From Brevibacterium sp. 'Marine' (GTDB lineage Bacteria; Actinomycetota; Actinomycetes; Actinomycetales; Brevibacteriaceae): a stretch of 64,000 nucleotides of DNA. Below are positions 18,449-26,247 of this stretch, piece after piece. The stretch is taken from contig NZ_CP051626.1 of assembly GCF_012844365.1 (NCBI RefSeq), positions 3,162,001 to 3,226,000 on the forward strand, read 5' to 3'. The notes under the pieces are model-generated. The model was given only the letters and a program-made list of their open reading frames with translations. It was not told where the DNA came from and did not search any database. Each line of letters opens with the position of its first letter. Position 1 is the first letter of the stretch. Position numbers and translations under genes: made by a program.

Positions 18449-19234
18449 TCACACCATGCTTCGCAGCACCCCACCGTCTGCGCGCAGGGCCGCACCGTTC
18501 GTCGCCGAAGACAGCGGGCTGGCCAGATAGCCCACCAAGCTGGCGATCTCGCCCGGGTCGATGAAGCGCTGCAGCAGCGAGGACTCCCGCACCAGTGAGT
18601 CCCGCAGATCATCGACGGGCATCGATTGTGCGGCGGCGATCTGTTCGACCACGGCGGCGACCCCGTCGGAATACGTTGGTCCGCCGAGCACGGTGTTCAC
18701 GGTCACCTCGGTGCCGCGGGTGAGTTTCGCCAGACCGTTGCTCAGCGCCAGAGCCGCGGCCTTCGTCACCCCGTAGTGCATCATGTCCGCGGGCACGTCG
18801 ATGGCCGATTCCGTGCCGATGAAGATGATGCGGCCCCACCCATTCGCAAGCATCCGCGGAAGCAGTCGTCTGGACAGGCGAACCGCGCCCATGAGGTTGA
18901 TCTCGAAACAGCGCGTCCACTCGGCATCGTCGATCTCGGCAAACGTCGCCACGTCGAAGAGACCGACGTTGTTGATGAGGATATCCACGTCGCCGAGGCG
19001 GTCGAGCAGCTGGTCGACCTGCCCGACGACACCGAAGTCCGCCACGATTCCCCTCGCCGAGGCGGCCGGGTTGTCGTCTCGCAGACGTGCAACAGCCGCG
19101 TTGACGCTGTCCTCGTTGCGTCCGTTGATGATGACCGTCGCACCTTCGTACGAGCACAGGGTGGCGATCGCGTACCCGATCCCCTGTGTCGAGCCCGAGA
19201 TGAAGACGGTTTTGCCCGCCAGTTGAAGGTCCAT
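18449..19234 (-). CDS. Short-chain dehydrogenase/reductase (classical SDR)
   Basis: 261 aa, NAD(P)-dependent. Rossmann motif GSTQGIG (about 13-19), NNVG in place of the usual NNAG, catalytic Ser in FIGTES and YGVTK as the Tyr-xxx-Lys pair. The end (RFIDPGEIASLVGYLASPLSSATNGAALRADGG) is standard. Start at 19234 follows AAAGGCGGG on the reverse strand; an upstream extension to 19363 lacks homology. It is divergent from the MarR gene at 19338 and so a likely target. The coding strand is antisense to a CCCTCGCCGAGGCGGCC word at 19051-19067 (AASARG in the protein). Substrate unknown. Confidence 0.88.
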   Translation of the reverse strand: MDLQLAGKTVFISGSTQGIGYAIATLCSYEGATVIINGRNEDSVNAAVARLRDDNPAASARGIVADFGVVGQVDQLLDRLGDVDILINNVGLFDVATFAEIDDAEWTRCFEINLMGAVRLSRRLLPRMLANGWGRIIFIGTESAIDVPADMMHYGVTKAAALALSNGLAKLTRGTEVTVNTVLGGPTYSDGVAAVVEQIAAAQSMPVDDLRDSLVRESSLLQRFIDPGEIASLVGYLASPLSSATNGAALRADGGVLRSMV

Positions 19235-19268
19235 GTGATTCCCGCCTTTATCTATCGAAACCGTTTTC

Positions 19269-19330
19269 ACTTGCTCAGGAAAGTCAACACTAGATCGATT
19301 GAGTTTCTCAGGCAAGTAATCCACTAGACT
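19269..19330. promoter_or_regulatory. Candidate operator between SDR and MarR genes, with MarR -10
   Basis: ACTTGCTCAGGAAA (19269-19282) and TTTCTCAGGCAAGT (19304-19317) form an interrupted inverted repeat: ACTTGC/GCAAGT and GAAA/TTTC pair, the middle four do not. TAGACT at 19325-19330 lies 7 nt before the MarR ATG at 19338, consistent with a leaderless transcript. The layout suits autoregulation plus control of the divergent SDR gene. Confidence 0.5.
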
Positions 19331-19337
19331 GCACTGC

Positions 19338-19856
19338 ATGAACAGTCCTGCGAGCAGCGCCACAGAACGAAACCCTCAAGACTCCGATACGCCCACCTTC
19401 ACGGCGGACGAACTCGAGATCTGGTCGTCGGTCGCGACCTTGCTGGAGTGGCTTCCGGCCGCACTCGATGCGCAGATGCAACGCGATTCGCAGATCAGCC
19501 ACTTCGAGTACGGGATCCTCTTCGCACTCTCCCAGGCAGCAGAAAAGACTTTGGCGATGAAAGAACTCGCCGGCTTCGCGAACAGCACACTCTCCCGACT
19601 GTCGAGGGCAGTCGGCCGACTGGAGCGCCAGGGATGGGTGACTCGACGCCCGGACCCCGGCGACGGGCGTACGACGATCGCTTCCCTCACCGACTCCGGT
19701 CTCGCAACAATGCGTGCGGCCGCTCCGGAGCACGTTGCCTTCGTGCGACGCGTCGTCTTCGAGTCTCTGACCCCGGCTCAGGCTCGCGCACTGGGCAGGG
19801 CCAGTCGGCGTATCACCTCCGCGATCAGGGAGGATGGCGGCTGGCGACCGCAGTGA
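19338..19856 (+). CDS. MarR family transcriptional regulator
   Basis: 172 aa winged-helix dimer. Seen: SHFEYGILFALSQAAEKTLAMKELAGFANSTLSRLSRAVGRLERQGWVTRRPDPGDGRTT as contiguous blocks of the MarR HTH and wing (about residues 53-115), with the DxR wing element in PGDGRTT. The N-terminal 20 residues are disordered. Divergent from an SDR gene with a shared 103-base control region. No ligand can be named. Confidence 0.88.
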   Translation: MNSPASSATERNPQDSDTPTFTADELEIWSSVATLLEWLPAALDAQMQRDSQISHFEYGILFALSQAAEKTLAMKELAGFANSTLSRLSRAVGRLERQGWVTRRPDPGDGRTTIASLTDSGLATMRAAAPEHVAFVRRVVFESLTPAQARALGRASRRITSAIREDGGWRPQ

Positions 19857-19983
19857 CCTTCAGTCGTCGAACACCTCGGTCCCGAATTCAGACCTCTGCC
19901 CTGCCGGCACGATTCGATGACACAATGCGATAAGACGGATACCCCCGCCCCCGGCTCAGAGTGAGTCACTCAAGGAGGAGAAC

Positions 19984-20760
19984 ATGACACGCATCGGTTT
20001 CATCGGAGTCGGAGAGATCGCCTCGGCGATGGTTGAAGGTCTTGCGCACAGCGAGACGAATGCCAACTTCCGATTCTTCCTCTCCCCACGCAATGCCGAG
20101 CGTGCACAGAACCTTGCCGAGTCAATCGAGTCCGCCGAGGTCTGCCAGAGCAACCAGGACGTCGTCGACTGCAGCGACCTCATCGTCCTCGCGGTGCTGC
20201 CGCAGCAGTCGGAGAGCGTGCTCGACGAACTCGACATCCCAGCCGAGAAAACCCTGGTCAGCGCGGTAGCCGGAGTCCCGACCGAGGCCCTCGAGGCACA
20301 TCTTCCGCACTCCCCGACCATCGTGCGGATCATTCCTCTGCCCGCTGTCCGCGAGCGCAAGGGAGTCACCGCCATGTACCCGGCCAACGAGGCGGTCGAG
20401 GATCTGCTCGACCGCCTCGGCGGGTCGGTGACGGCCGCGGACGAGACGATGTTCTCCACACTTTCGGCGGTGACCGCGACGATGTCGACACATTTCGCAT
20501 TCCTGCAGACGATCACCGCGTGGCTCATCGACCGCGGCTGGGACCGGGCCGACGCCGATCATTTCATCCGCGGTCAGTTCGTCGGCCTCGGCACCACGCT
20601 CGCCGAGACGACCGAGTCCATCAACGACCTCGTCGCCGCCCACGAAACCCCGGGCGGTCTCAATGAGATGCTCAACAATGAATGGATGGACGAGGCCAAC
20701 CGTGCCGCTCTCGCGTCCTCCCTCGACCGGGTGTTCGCCCGCGTCACCGCAGCAGACTGA
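19984..20760 (+). CDS. ProC-like NAD(P)-binding reductase (pyrroline-5-carboxylate reductase superfamily)
   Basis: 258 aa with N-terminal Rossmann motif GFIGVGEIASAM and ProC-like order (SDLIVLAVLPQQ, KTLVSAVAGVP). Two canonical ProC signatures are altered: the PNTP segment after VVR is IPLPAVRERKG, and the SPGGTT segment near the C-terminus is TPGGLNEM. It is therefore probably a paralogue acting on another imine or serving as an imine reductase, rather than the housekeeping proline enzyme. A good GGAGGAG site precedes the ATG. Confidence 0.7.
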   Translation: MTRIGFIGVGEIASAMVEGLAHSETNANFRFFLSPRNAERAQNLAESIESAEVCQSNQDVVDCSDLIVLAVLPQQSESVLDELDIPAEKTLVSAVAGVPTEALEAHLPHSPTIVRIIPLPAVRERKGVTAMYPANEAVEDLLDRLGGSVTAADETMFSTLSAVTATMSTHFAFLQTITAWLIDRGWDRADADHFIRGQFVGLGTTLAETTESINDLVAAHETPGGLNEMLNNEWMDEANRAALASSLDRVFARVTAAD

Positions 20761-20776
20761 CGTGTCCGGGGCGGTC

Positions 20777-20827
20777 CTCCGACCGGCCGGTATCTGAGCG
20801 GGCAGTCTCCGACCGGCCGGGTATCTG
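20777..20827. repeat. Direct repeat with 30-base period
   Basis: CTCCGACCGGCCGG-TATCTG occurs at 20777-20796 and again at 20807-20827 with one extra G. It fills most of the gap between the ProC-like gene and the SRPBCC gene. Each copy contains the self-complementary CCGGCCGG. Confidence 0.6.
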
Positions 20828-20872
20828 GCTCACGACCGACTGGGAGGCCGCTCGTCCGACTCTGCGGATCGT

Positions 20873-20878
20873 TAGAAT
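20873..20878 (+). promoter_or_regulatory. -10 hexamer of a leaderless start
   Basis: TAGAAT ends 7 nt before the ATG at 20886 and no ribosome site is present, so transcription should begin at or next to the start codon. Confidence 0.5.
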
Positions 20879-20885
20879 GATCGGC

Positions 20886-21353
20886 ATGACCGAGTCTCTC
20901 ACCTTCGCAGATTCCATCTCCATCAACGCTGACCCGGCGACGGTCTACCGAACCGTTGCGGACGTGACCCGAACCGGAGAATGGTCTCCGGTCTGCCGCG
21001 AATGCTGGTGGGACGACGGCGATGGCCCGCGGCCGGGAGCCTGGTTCACCGGCCGCAACGTCACCCCTGACCGCGAATGGGAGACCCGCAGCCAGGTCGT
21101 CGTCGCCGACGAGGGACGGGCGTTCGGGTGGAGCGTGGGACCCGGCCGAGTCAACTGGACTTACAGCATGCAGGAAACCGAGGAAGGCACGCGGCTCACC
21201 GAATCGTGGGAGTTTCTGCCTGCGGGGCAGGAGTTCTTCGCAGAGAAGTACGGTGCGCGTGCGACCGAGGAGATCGCTGCACGCGCCGCTTCCGCGCGGA
21301 CCGGCATTCCCGAGACTCTCGCAGCGATCAAACAGGTCATCGAACGCCCCTAG
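20886..21353 (+). CDS. SRPBCC (START-like) family protein
   Basis: 155 aa. FADSISINADPATVYRTVADVTRTGEWSP is the usual opening strand and helix of the polyketide cyclase/SRPBCC fold, which binds a hydrophobic ligand in a cavity; EEGTRLTESWEFLP and the long C-terminal helix (IPETLAAIKQVIE) complete it. The ATG at 20886 is chosen because domain homology starts immediately and a -10 element sits 7 nt upstream. Ligand unknown; often annotated as a cyclase/dehydrase or lipid carrier. Confidence 0.78.
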   Translation: MTESLTFADSISINADPATVYRTVADVTRTGEWSPVCRECWWDDGDGPRPGAWFTGRNVTPDREWETRSQVVVADEGRAFGWSVGPGRVNWTYSMQETEEGTRLTESWEFLPAGQEFFAEKYGARATEEIAARAASARTGIPETLAAIKQVIERP

Positions 21354-21413
21354 GGCATCTGCAAGGGCATTCGCAGTGAGCGTCTGCGGGGCATGAGGCC
21401 CGAGGTGATCCCT

Positions 21414-21419
21414 TAGGAT
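21414..21419 (+). promoter_or_regulatory. -10 hexamer of a leaderless start
   Basis: TAGGAT ends 7 nt before the ATG at 21427; no Shine-Dalgarno sequence is seen. Confidence 0.5.
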
Positions 21420-21426
21420 TCTCACT

Positions 21427-21987
21427 ATGTCTCAGCACTCTGCCGTCACTGTCTCGATCGCCCGAACCGTCCGCCCCGACAACCACCGGCGCTTCAACGC
21501 CTGGGTGCAGGCGGGCCAGGAGCTGGCCCGCGAACGTGACGGATATCTGGGGTCGGGATGGGTGCGAACCTCGCCGGACTCGAACGAATGGCACGTGCTC
21601 TACCGGTTCTCCGATGCGAAGTCGCTGCGGGCGTGGGACGAGTCCGCGGATCGTCGGTGGTGGATCGAAAGCGCGGCTGAGATCGTCGAGACCACACGGG
21701 TGGAGCATCGAACCGGCATCGAGGGCTGGTTCGAACCGCACGGGGAGGAGTCCGTCACCATCCCGGAGACGGTCGTCCCGCCGAGGTGGAAACAGGCCGT
21801 GAGCATCTTCCTGCCGTTCTTCCCGCTCAGTCTGCTCTCGACGTTCCTCCTCATGCCTCACCTGGAGAGCTGGCCGAAGGTCCTCGCCGTGCTCCTCAAC
21901 ATCTGCATTCTCACACCGCTGATGACCTACATCTTCCTGCCGGTGAGCACGCGCCTGCTGCGCCCCTGGCTGCAGCGACCCCGCTGA
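21427..21987 (+). CDS. ABM-domain protein with C-terminal membrane hairpin
   Basis: 186 aa. Residues about 5-100 resemble the antibiotic biosynthesis monooxygenase (ABM) ferredoxin-like fold: VTVSIARTVRPDNHRRFNAWVQ, a GYLGSGWVR strand, WHVLYRFSD, and LRAWDESADRRWW. Two hydrophobic helices follow (IFLPFFPLSLLSTFLL; LLNICILTPLMTYIFL). Such fusions are common uncharacterised actinobacterial proteins; the enzyme activity is unproven. It ends just before a 70-bp palindrome shared with the convergent fhs gene. Confidence 0.75.
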   Translation: MSQHSAVTVSIARTVRPDNHRRFNAWVQAGQELARERDGYLGSGWVRTSPDSNEWHVLYRFSDAKSLRAWDESADRRWWIESAAEIVETTRVEHRTGIEGWFEPHGEESVTIPETVVPPRWKQAVSIFLPFFPLSLLSTFLLMPHLESWPKVLAVLLNICILTPLMTYIFLPVSTRLLRPWLQRPR

Positions 21988-22000
21988 CACCACCGCACCC

Positions 22001-22070
22001 CCAATTACTACCCGACGGCGGCTCAGCAACCTCGCGCGAGGTTGCTGAGCCGCCGTCGGGTAGTAATTGG
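22001..22070. repeat. Palindromic element, copy 2 (perfect 35-bp arms, 70 bp total)
   Basis: Arms 22001-22035 and 22036-22070 are exact reverse complements with no spacer. It contains the same core as copies 1 and 3 and begins CCAATTACTACCCGACGGCG. It sits between the convergent ABM gene and fhs, three bases from the fhs stop, so it can serve as a two-way terminator. Confidence 0.95.
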
Positions 22071-22072
22071 GT

Positions 22073-23890
22073 TCAGAAGAGGCCGGTGATGTTGCCGTCC
22101 TCGGTGACGTCGATCTTCAGCGCTGAGGGTTCGCGCGGCAGGCCCGGCATCGTCATGATGTCACCGGCGATGACGACGATGAACCCGGCGCCGGCCGACA
22201 GCCGCACGTCCTTGACCTCGATGATGTGGTCGGTCGGCGCCCCGCGCAGGCTCGCGTCCGTCGACAGCGAGTACTGGGTCTTCGCGATGCACACGGGTGC
22301 GTCCCCGTTGCCCTCCTCGGTGAACTGCTTGAGCTTCCGTTTCACCTTCGCCGGCAGGTCGACGTCCTTGGCTTGGTAGATCCGCTGCGCGATCGTGCGG
22401 ATCTTGTCCTCCAGGGGCTGGTCGAGTTCGTACGAGTACCTCGCCGAGGCGGCCGGATCCTCACGTGGCGGGCGAGTTCCGGACGAATCGTGCGGCCCTT
22501 CGCCTCGATCTTCATCACGAATCGTCCGGAACTCGGCGTCGCCGCCGTTCGACGCAGAAGCCCCAGCCCCAGCACCAGCCCCGCCCGCAGCCTCGACGAC
22601 CGCTTCGGCCAGCGCCAGCGCACCCTTGCCGCCATCGGCCCAGTGCGTGGACTCCACGGCCGCAATCCCAAGACCATCCAAATGGCTGATCGCAGCGGCC
22701 ATCTCCTCGTCGGTGTCCGTGGGGAACCGGTTGAAGCACACGACGGGCGTCAGTCCGTAGATCTCGCGCAGGTTCCGACAGTGCAGCTCAAGATTGCTCA
22801 TCCCCTCGAGCACCGCCGATACGTCAGGAGAGTTCACGTCGGCGACGTCGACTCCCCCGTGGTATTTCAGAGCTCGCAGCGTCGCGACGACGACCACGGC
22901 AGACGGCCAGATTCCAGCGGTGCGGCACTTGATGTCGAGGAACTTCTCGGCCCCGAGGTCGGCACCGAACCCGGCTTCCGTGACGACCCAGTCCCCCAGC
23001 GCCAGCCCGGCCTTGGTGGCCAGCAGGCTGTTGCAGCCGTGGGCGATGTTCGCGAACGGTCCGCCGTGGATGAAGGCCGGCGAATGTTCCAAGGTCTGCA
23101 CGAGGTTCGGTGCCAGAGCGTTGCGCAGCAGCGCAGTCATCGCCCCCGCTGCCCCGATGTCGGCGACGGTGATCGGTTCCCGCCCCCTACTGTGGGCGAG
23201 CACGATCCGTCCCAGGCGTTCCTTGAGGTCAGCCAACGAGGTGGCCAGACAGAACACGGCCATGACCTCGCTGGCGACGACGATGTCGAATGCATCCTCG
23301 CGGGGCACTCCCCCGTTGAGTCCGCCGAGTCCGACGACGACTCCCCGCAGCGCGCGGTCGTTGAGGTCGACGACCCGGCGGAGGTGGATGCGCCGCGGGT
23401 CGACGTCGAGGCTGTTGCCGAAGTGGATGTGGTTGTCGAGCATGGTCGCGGCGAGGTTGTTCGCCGCTGCGATGGCCGCGAAGTCGCCGGTGAAGTGGAG
23501 GTTGATGTCCTCCATCGGCACGACCTGGGCGTATCCGCCGCCGGCCGCCCCACCCTTCATCCCGAAGACCGGACCCATGCTCGGCTCCCGAAGCGCCAAC
23601 ACGGCCTGGCCGACCTCGGGGTTCGACCGGGCGAGTTCGTTGAGTCCGTCTGCCAGGCCGATGCTCGTCGTGGTCTTTCCCTCACCGGCCGGGGTCGGGC
23701 TCATGGCGGTGACGAGGATGAGTTTGCCGTCCGCGGCAGTCTCGGCCGCCCGATCGAGGACGTCGATGGGCACCTTCGCCTTCGTCCATCCGTGGGGAAT
23801 GATGTCCTGCGCGTCGAGACCCAGCCCAGCGGCGATGTCGACGATGGGATCGAGCTCGGCGCTGAGCGCAATATCCATATCTGTGGTCAT
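22073..23890 (-). CDS. fhs: Formate-tetrahydrofolate ligase with an internal insertion
   Basis: 605 aa; makes 10-formyl-THF from formate, THF and ATP. P-loop SPTPAGEGKTTTSIG (about 60-74), LREPSMGPVFGMKGGAAGGG, NRFPTDTDEE and the final MTMPGLPREP are family landmarks. The typical length is about 557. The excess is an insertion at about residues 433-483 (Ala/Gly run, then DAEFRTIRDEDRGEGPHD to PPREDPAASARYS) before YELDQPLEDKI; it is in frame and its DNA contains a 20-bp inverted repeat. ATG 23890 is chosen because MTTDMDIALSAELDPI aligns with the family start. Confidence 0.93.
   Translation of the reverse strand: MTTDMDIALSAELDPIVDIAAGLGLDAQDIIPHGWTKAKVPIDVLDRAAETAADGKLILVTAMSPTPAGEGKTTTSIGLADGLNELARSNPEVGQAVLALREPSMGPVFGMKGGAAGGGYAQVVPMEDINLHFTGDFAAIAAANNLAATMLDNHIHFGNSLDVDPRRIHLRRVVDLNDRALRGVVVGLGGLNGGVPREDAFDIVVASEVMAVFCLATSLADLKERLGRIVLAHSRGREPITVADIGAAGAMTALLRNALAPNLVQTLEHSPAFIHGGPFANIAHGCNSLLATKAGLALGDWVVTEAGFGADLGAEKFLDIKCRTAGIWPSAVVVVATLRALKYHGGVDVADVNSPDVSAVLEGMSNLELHCRNLREIYGLTPVVCFNRFPTDTDEEMAAAISHLDGLGIAAVESTHWADGGKGALALAEAVVEAAGGAGAGAGASASNGGDAEFRTIRDEDRGEGPHDSSGTRPPREDPAASARYSYELDQPLEDKIRTIAQRIYQAKDVDLPAKVKRKLKQFTEEGNGDAPVCIAKTQYSLSTDASLRGAPTDHIIEVKDVRLSAGAGFIVVIAGDIMTMPGLPREPSALKIDVTEDGNITGLF
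22441..22535. repeat. In-frame palindromic insertion inside fhs
   Basis: CGAGTTCCGGACGAATCGTG (22473-22492) is repeated inverted at 22516-22535 with one mismatch in 20 and a 23-nt loop. It is flanked on one side by the TCGCCGAGGCGGCC word (22441-22454). The segment codes for residues absent from ordinary formate-THF ligases. Confidence 0.8.
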
Positions 23891-24025
23891 AAGGCCATCA
23901 TGCCCGTTCTGCGAGATTTTGTGACCATCACCGCCCCGAGAATTCGCGCAATGTGCACTGAGTTCCGCCCACCGCAACATTCCCCTCGCCGAGGCGGCCG
24001 ACCGTCCCGTCCCCATGCGGCCCGC

Positions 24026-24388
24026 TCACCCCGCATAGTCCGAGCACTCCGGACACCGGGTCATGAGGTCGTGCCGACAACCGCGAACGTGGAGGAGGAA
24101 CTTCTCCGCTGAGTCGAGCGATGTCCGCTGTGCCCGAATCGCCGACAGGCGAGTCGCAATCACCTCCGCACGCCCCGCCTCACCGCGATGCAGGATCGCC
24201 CGGATCTCGGCAAGACTCATGCCCACACCCTGACACGACAACACGATCCGGCACCGGCTCAGATGCTCGGCCGAATACTCCCGGTGCCCGCTCGCGGTCC
24301 GGCCCGGCACGACGACGCCTTCGTCCTCCCAGTGCCTGAGCACATGCGCAGCCGTTCCCAGCTGCGCTGCCGCATCCCCGATCCTCAT
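24026..24388 (-). CDS. MerR family transcriptional regulator
   Basis: 120 aa. N-terminal HTH MRIGDAAAQLGTAAHVLRHWEDEGVV, wing with R-x-x-x-G-HREYSAEHL, then a short dimerisation helix and a C-terminal Cys/His-containing tail (RGCRHDLMTRCPECS). Those three cysteines plus His could bind a metal or thiol-reactive ligand, but this is inference. Start 24388 is the first residue of the HTH; a further upstream frame would run through the promoter. Divergent from an alpha/beta hydrolase gene with a classical MerR promoter between them. Confidence 0.9.
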   Translation of the reverse strand: MRIGDAAAQLGTAAHVLRHWEDEGVVVPGRTASGHREYSAEHLSRCRIVLSCQGVGMSLAEIRAILHRGEAGRAEVIATRLSAIRAQRTSLDSAEKFLLHVRGCRHDLMTRCPECSDYAG

Positions 24389-24405
24389 GAGACCATGATG
24401 ACACC

Positions 24406-24436
24406 TTGATTTCAGGTTGACCTGAAGTTCTACCGT
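24406..24436 (+). promoter_or_regulatory. MerR-type promoter/operator
   Basis: TTGATT (24406-24411) and TACCGT (24431-24436) are separated by 19 bp, the long spacer typical of MerR-activated promoters. The spacer holds the dyad TTCAGGT-TG-ACCTGAA (24411-24426). The -10 ends 6 nt before the hydrolase ATG, so that transcript would be leaderless. Confidence 0.8.
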
Positions 24437-24442
24437 CGTTTC

Positions 24443-25426
24443 ATGACGACGCCGACCGACCGCAGTCCCGCCATCCGCACCATCACTGACCGCATCACCC
24501 TCAGCGACGGCGCCGAGGTCGCCACCACGACACTCGAACCGAGCGACCGCGACAACGATCAGGTGCGCCTCGGCGAGGTCATCATCTGCCACGGAACCCC
24601 CTGGTCATCGCACATGTGGCTGCCACTCGCCCGCGAACTTGCCCGGCATAGTCGAGTCCGCCTCTGGGACATGCCCGGCTACGGCGAATCGATTCCCGCC
24701 ACATCCGGCGAGTCGATCCCCGACCCGGTCGGAACGTCGGCACAGCCGACGGACGATCCCCTCGCCGAGGCGACCCTCGCCGTTGATCTCATCACCCAAC
24801 GTCGTCGTCTGGCCGAGCTCATCGACTGCTGGACCATCTCGGATCCCCACGTCATCGCCCATGACATCGGCGGCGCCATCGCACTCGGCGCGCACCTGCT
24901 CGAAGGCAGTGATTTCGCGTCGCTGTATCTGCTCGATGTCGTCACCCTCGACCCATGGGGCTCACCGTTCTTCCGCCTCGTCGCCGAGAACGAAAAGGTC
25001 TTCGCCACCCTCCCACCTCGCCTCCATCGCGCACTGGTCCGCGAGTACATCGCAGGGGCGGCGGCCACGACAGCCGACCAATCTCCGTCGAGCGAAAGCC
25101 GTTCGAACCTCAGCGACGACCACATCGTCGACCTCAGTGCGCCGTGGTGCACCAACGCGGGTCAGCCCGCTTTCTACCGGCAGATCGCCGCGCTGCGTCC
25201 CGAGCACACGGCACCCATCGTCGACCGCCTCGGCGAAGTCCGCTGCCCGATCCGCATCGGATGGGGTGAGGACGATCCGTGGATTCCCGTCGACCAAGCC
25301 GATCGCCTCGCCGAGGCGCTTCCCCACCGTCCGCACGTGACCCGGTTCCCGCGCGCCGGGCACCTCGTCCCGTTCGAGGCACCGCACGACCTCCTCGCCG
25401 ACGTGACCGCATGGCTCGACGGGTGA
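24443..25426 (+). CDS. Alpha/beta hydrolase with Asp nucleophile (dehalogenase/epoxide-hydrolase type)
   Basis: 327 aa. Oxyanion-hole HGTPWSS (about 52-58), nucleophile elbow AHDIGGA (Asp instead of Ser), late acid in GWGEDDPWIP and catalytic His in RAGHLVPFEAP. Asp at the elbow is the hallmark of haloalkane/haloacetate dehalogenases and epoxide hydrolases. Odd: residues about 75-112 contain a repeat-like insert (GESIPATSGESIPDPVG...PLAEAT) with CCCCTCGCCGAGGCGACC in its DNA. It is the direct target of the divergent MerR gene by layout, so a reactive electrophile or toxic ester may be both signal and substrate. Confidence 0.85.
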   Translation: MTTPTDRSPAIRTITDRITLSDGAEVATTTLEPSDRDNDQVRLGEVIICHGTPWSSHMWLPLARELARHSRVRLWDMPGYGESIPATSGESIPDPVGTSAQPTDDPLAEATLAVDLITQRRRLAELIDCWTISDPHVIAHDIGGAIALGAHLLEGSDFASLYLLDVVTLDPWGSPFFRLVAENEKVFATLPPRLHRALVREYIAGAAATTADQSPSSESRSNLSDDHIVDLSAPWCTNAGQPAFYRQIAALRPEHTAPIVDRLGEVRCPIRIGWGEDDPWIPVDQADRLAEALPHRPHVTRFPRAGHLVPFEAPHDLLADVTAWLDG

Positions 25427-25451
25427 GAGACGTGTGCGCGAAGATGGCGGT

Positions 25452-26201
25452 ATGCGCGCATTCGACGAGCTCGTCACCGAAGCACAATCCGCCGATGTCA
25501 CCGGCTGGGGATTCGACTGGCTCGACGGACGCGCCACCGAGGAGCGACCACCGTGGACCTACTCGACGCTGCTGGCCAGGCGCCTGTCGACGGCGACCGC
25601 GGCCCTCGACATCGACACTGGCGGCGGTGAGGTCATCGACGAGGCACCCGTGCTGCCGCCGCGCATGGCCGTGACCGAATCACACCGCCCCAACATCGCC
25701 GTGGCCCGCCATCGGCTCGGCCCGCGAGGTGTCGATGTCGTCGAGGCCGACCCGCACAGGTTGCCGTTCGCCAACGGCAGCTTCGACCTCGTCACCTCCC
25801 GACACCCCGTGGATCCCGCGTGGTCGGAGATCGCCCGCGTGCTCGTCCCCGGCGGCACCTACCTCGCCCAGCACGTCGGCCCGGCCTCGGCCTTCGAGCT
25901 CATCGAGTTCTTCCTCGGACCGCTGCCGGAAAGTCGTCGCTCACGGCACCCGCAGACCGAATCCGACGCCGCCGAGGCGGCCGGGCTCACGGTCGAAACG
26001 CTGCGCACCGCACGCTGCCGCATGGAGTTCTTCGACGTCGGCGCGATCGTCTGGATCCTGCGCAAGTGCCCGTGGTGGGTACCCGATTTCACGGTCGCCG
26101 ACTACCTGCCACAGCTGCGCGAACTCGACTCGCGGATGCGCAGGGGCGAGCCCTTCGTCGCGCATTCGACCCGGCACCTCATCATCGCGTCAACGCGCTG
26201 A
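25452..26201 (+). CDS. Class I SAM-dependent methyltransferase
   Basis: 249 aa. Motif I in LDIDTGGGEVIDE, post-I region with ESHRPNIAVARHRLG, motif II in LPFANGSFDLVTSRHP, and motif III ARVLVPGGTYLAQHVG are a methyltransferase-11-type set. ATG at 25452 follows the hydrolase stop by 25 bases and has an imperfect -10 (GAAGAT) 6 nt upstream; a GTG at 25434 is possible. CPWWVPDFTVADYLPQL near the C-terminus recurs in related uncharacterised actinobacterial enzymes. Target unknown; it may be co-expressed with the hydrolase. Confidence 0.85.
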   Translation: MRAFDELVTEAQSADVTGWGFDWLDGRATEERPPWTYSTLLARRLSTATAALDIDTGGGEVIDEAPVLPPRMAVTESHRPNIAVARHRLGPRGVDVVEADPHRLPFANGSFDLVTSRHPVDPAWSEIARVLVPGGTYLAQHVGPASAFELIEFFLGPLPESRRSRHPQTESDAAEAAGLTVETLRTARCRMEFFDVGAIVWILRKCPWWVPDFTVADYLPQLRELDSRMRRGEPFVAHSTRHLIIASTR

Positions 26202-26247
26202 GGCACCTCCTCACGTCGAAGCGCTGAACCGCCTCGTCGCGAACAGC

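Noticed and set aside
22226-24112. 628-codon forward frame opposite fhs
   Set aside because: It is the antisense of an unmistakable formate-THF ligase; the translation is Arg/Val/Asp-rich without domains.
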